From the NCBI RefSeq assembly GCF_001457475.1, contig NZ_LN831029.1, positions 1,116,001-1,180,000 of the forward strand: a stretch of DNA of 64,000 nucleotides, written 5' to 3'. The translations under genes and the position numbers were made by a program. Origin of the DNA: Achromobacter xylosoxidans. Its GTDB lineage: Bacteria; Pseudomonadota; Gammaproteobacteria; Burkholderiales; Burkholderiaceae_B. Positions 62,513 through 64,000 of the stretch are shown here, in pieces. The notes under the pieces are model-generated. The model had not been told where the DNA came from. It worked only from the letters and a program-made list of their open reading frames with translations, and made no database searches. How positions within the stretch are numbered: the stretch's first letter is position 1; each line of letters begins with the position of its first letter.

Positions 62513-63085
62513 ATGCCCGCAATCCATCCATACAGGCGACTGGCCGGAGCCGGCCTGCTGGCCGCAGTCCTGGCCAGCGGCTGCACGACTATCCAGCCGC
62601 CGCTGCCACCCGAACCCATCGGGGAAGTTGAGCCAGCCGTCGAACCCGAAGGCCCCGAGTACGTTCCAGTGGTGCGCTATGGCCGCTACACCCTCGTGGA
62701 GCTGGCACCAATGGCGCAGCAGCGCGACCTGCTGCTGCAAACCATCGACGTGTCCATGCCCGAGAACGTCCGCGCCACCGTGGGCGACGGACTACGGCAC
62801 GTGCTCAAGCGCAGTGGCTACCAGCTATGCGAAACCGCGCATGCGGTGATCGAGCTGTACGCGCTGCCGTTGCCGGCAGCGCACCTGCATCTCGGCCCCA
62901 TGACCTTGCGCGATGCGTTGCTGACCCTGGCCGGCCCGGCCTGGGAACTGCACGCGGATGACCGCGCGCGACAGATTTGCTTCGAGCGGCCCGGAAACGG
63001 CACAGACGCTGATCACGCTCCCATGCTGCCCGCCACCGATGCGGTAGAGGTAGAGACGTTCCCGATCGCCGGGGGCCAGCCATGA
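62513..63085 (+). CDS. PilL-like N-terminal-domain lipoprotein of the ICE
   Basis: 190 residues with a lipoprotein signal (LAGAGLLAAVLASGC). The domain from about residue 50 (VPVVRYGRYTLVELAPMAQQ, then VGDGLRHVLKRSGYQLCETA) matches the PilL N-terminal family of PFGI-1-type ICEs, a secretin-associated or pilus-related domain. It should sit at the outer membrane as part of the conjugation pilus. It overlaps the next gene (ATGA). Confidence 0.8.
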   Translation: MPAIHPYRRLAGAGLLAAVLASGCTTIQPPLPPEPIGEVEPAVEPEGPEYVPVVRYGRYTLVELAPMAQQRDLLLQTIDVSMPENVRATVGDGLRHVLKRSGYQLCETAHAVIELYALPLPAAHLHLGPMTLRDALLTLAGPAWELHADDRARQICFERPGNGTDADHAPMLPATDAVEVETFPIAGGQP

Positions 63086-63723
63086 ACATGCCGCAATCTG
63101 CCGAGCGCTCAACCGCTGCCGTGGTGGTGCAAAGCCTGCTCTGGCTTTGGTTGATCGGTCTGAGCGTCTTCGTGCTCCTGGGCTACCAGGCACTGAATGA
63201 TCAGACCGGCCAGGAACGCCTCAATACCCGGATGCAACACCTTGAAGCGCAGGTGGCCGGATTGACCGAAACCACCCAGACCTTGCAGCAGCGGCCTGCG
63301 GTCGCCACCGCCGCAGGTCTGCAAGACGTCCGTCATTCCCTGGAGGCACGCATTGCCCAGATCACGCAAGCCCTGAACGGCCGCGCCGCGACGGAAGATC
63401 TGGCCTCGTTGCGCACGGAGGTCGAGCAGATCAAGGCACGCCAGGCCGTTGCCCGCGCTCCCGCACCGGCGCAGCCACGCCCATCCAAGCCAGCCACCGC
63501 CAAGGCCGTGCCGCCGCCGTTGCTGTTTCGCGTCATCGGCACCGAACTGCGCGCTGGCATGCGCAGCGTCTCCGTCGCGACGAGCATCGGGGACTTCACC
63601 GCCAGCCAGGTGCAGGTGCTGCTGCCGGGCGATGCGATCGGTCCGTGGCGGTTGCAAGGCATCGAAGGCAGCACCGCCGTGTTCCAGGCCGACGGCCAGA
63701 CGCGCCGCGTGGCGATTCCTTGA
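63082..63723 (+). CDS. ICE transfer-region membrane protein with coiled coil
   Basis: 213 residues. One N-terminal membrane helix (VVQSLLWLWLIGLSVFVLLG) is followed by a coiled coil (LNTRMQHLEAQVAGLTETTQ), a Pro/Ala linker and a beta-rich C-terminal domain (LFRVIGTELRAGMRSVSVAT). The topology is single-pass with the bulk in the periplasm. It lies between PilL and TIGR03759, a usual place in this ICE family, and is probably part of the envelope-spanning transfer machinery. Confidence 0.72.
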   Translation: MNMPQSAERSTAAVVVQSLLWLWLIGLSVFVLLGYQALNDQTGQERLNTRMQHLEAQVAGLTETTQTLQQRPAVATAAGLQDVRHSLEARIAQITQALNGRAATEDLASLRTEVEQIKARQAVARAPAPAQPRPSKPATAKAVPPPLLFRVIGTELRAGMRSVSVATSIGDFTASQVQVLLPGDAIGPWRLQGIEGSTAVFQADGQTRRVAIP

Positions 63724-63738
63724 ACCGAGGGCCGCACG

Positions 63739-64000
63739 ATGAAACGCCATCTCATCCCGACCCTGCTGCTGGCGGCGCTGCATCTACCCGTGTCGGCCCA
63801 ACAAGTGCCCCAGCAAGCCTCGATCGTTCAGCCCGGCCGCACCAGCCAAAGCCAGATCACGCAGAGCCAGGACGCCCAACTGGCGAAGGCCTGGGGCCTG
63901 CGCGATGACGAATTCGCCCGCTACCGCGAACTGATGGAAGGGCCCATCGGCACTTATTCGCCCAATCTGGACCCGCTTTCCGCCCTAGGCATCGAGGCCC
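63739..64000 (+). CDS. TIGR03759-family ICE protein, N-terminal part
   Basis: Only the first 87 codons are visible. A signal peptide (HLIPTLLLAALHLPVSAQ) precedes QDAQLAKAWGLRDDEFARYR and ELMEGPIGTYSPNLDPLSAL, the usual opening of the TIGR03759 family. Members are exported and belong to the transfer apparatus. It starts 15 bases after the preceding gene. The rest lies beyond the window. Confidence 0.82.
   Translation, partial: MKRHLIPTLLLAALHLPVSAQQVPQQASIVQPGRTSQSQITQSQDAQLAKAWGLRDDEFARYRELMEGPIGTYSPNLDPLSALGIEA

Overview
The window is GC-rich proteobacterial DNA, best matched by the Alcaligenaceae (Achromobacter/Bordetella type). This rests on a Bug-family periplasmic binding protein, an RhtX-type siderophore importer, a phasin, adjacent bpt and aat genes, and the general gene style. 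It is an inference from protein families, not a database identification.

Positions 1 to about 19.4 kb are ordinary chromosome. They hold an iron-siderophore uptake locus (FAD monooxygenase, RhtX-like importer, TonB-dependent receptor, divergent AraC regulator), a DEAD-box RNA helicase, a thioredoxin-like protein, an EI24 membrane protein, a molybdopterin-binding-domain protein, an IclR regulator, a BugD-like solute-binding protein, a phasin, pyrD, the two aminoacyl-tRNA-protein transferases bpt and aat, a Nudix hydrolase, a LysR/DoxX divergent pair and small secreted or hypothetical proteins. The chromosome ends at tRNA-Cys(GCA) on the minus strand.

At 19456-19473, just 5' of tRNA-Cys, is an 18-bp sequence that looks like the 3' end of tRNA-Gly without the rest of the gene. 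This is read as the distal attachment site of an integrative and conjugative element (ICE) of the ICEclc/PAGI-2/PFGI-1 family, which fills the rest of the window (more than 44.5 kb) and runs off its right edge. Its order is: DUF305 protein; an alpA-parA-small ORF-parB-DUF2857-STY4528 regulatory/partition operon; a repeat-rich control region; PFL_4669-DUF3158-ssb; topB; a Cd/Pb resistance island (CDF transporter, CadR/PbrR-like MerR regulator, four-HMA CadA ATPase, lspA, Cys-rich peptide); a long run of conserved ICE genes of unknown function, including DUF3577, DUF932, DUF3275, a DUF6094-type methyltransferase and a DEAH helicase; and the start of the pilL/TIGR03759 transfer region.

Three younger mobile elements sit inside the ICE. 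A 3.9-kb Tn3-family mercury transposon (merR-merTPA plus a crippled tnpA) interrupts a DUF3085 gene with a 5-bp target duplication. Two related group II introns, each encoding an RT/maturase with an HNH domain, lie in phase 0 in the methyltransferase gene and in the helicase gene just before its DEAH box. For both introns the splice sites can be placed to the base and a matching EBS1-IBS1 pairing can be read.

The least explained signals are: an origin-like cluster (DnaA box, iterons, dyads) inside the STY4528 coding sequence; a recurrent GGTCCCCWGGGGACC-like palindrome before the ssb and topB operons; terminator-like hairpins placed directly before the ribosome binding sites of several ICE genes; and a shared non-coding element before two ICE genes.
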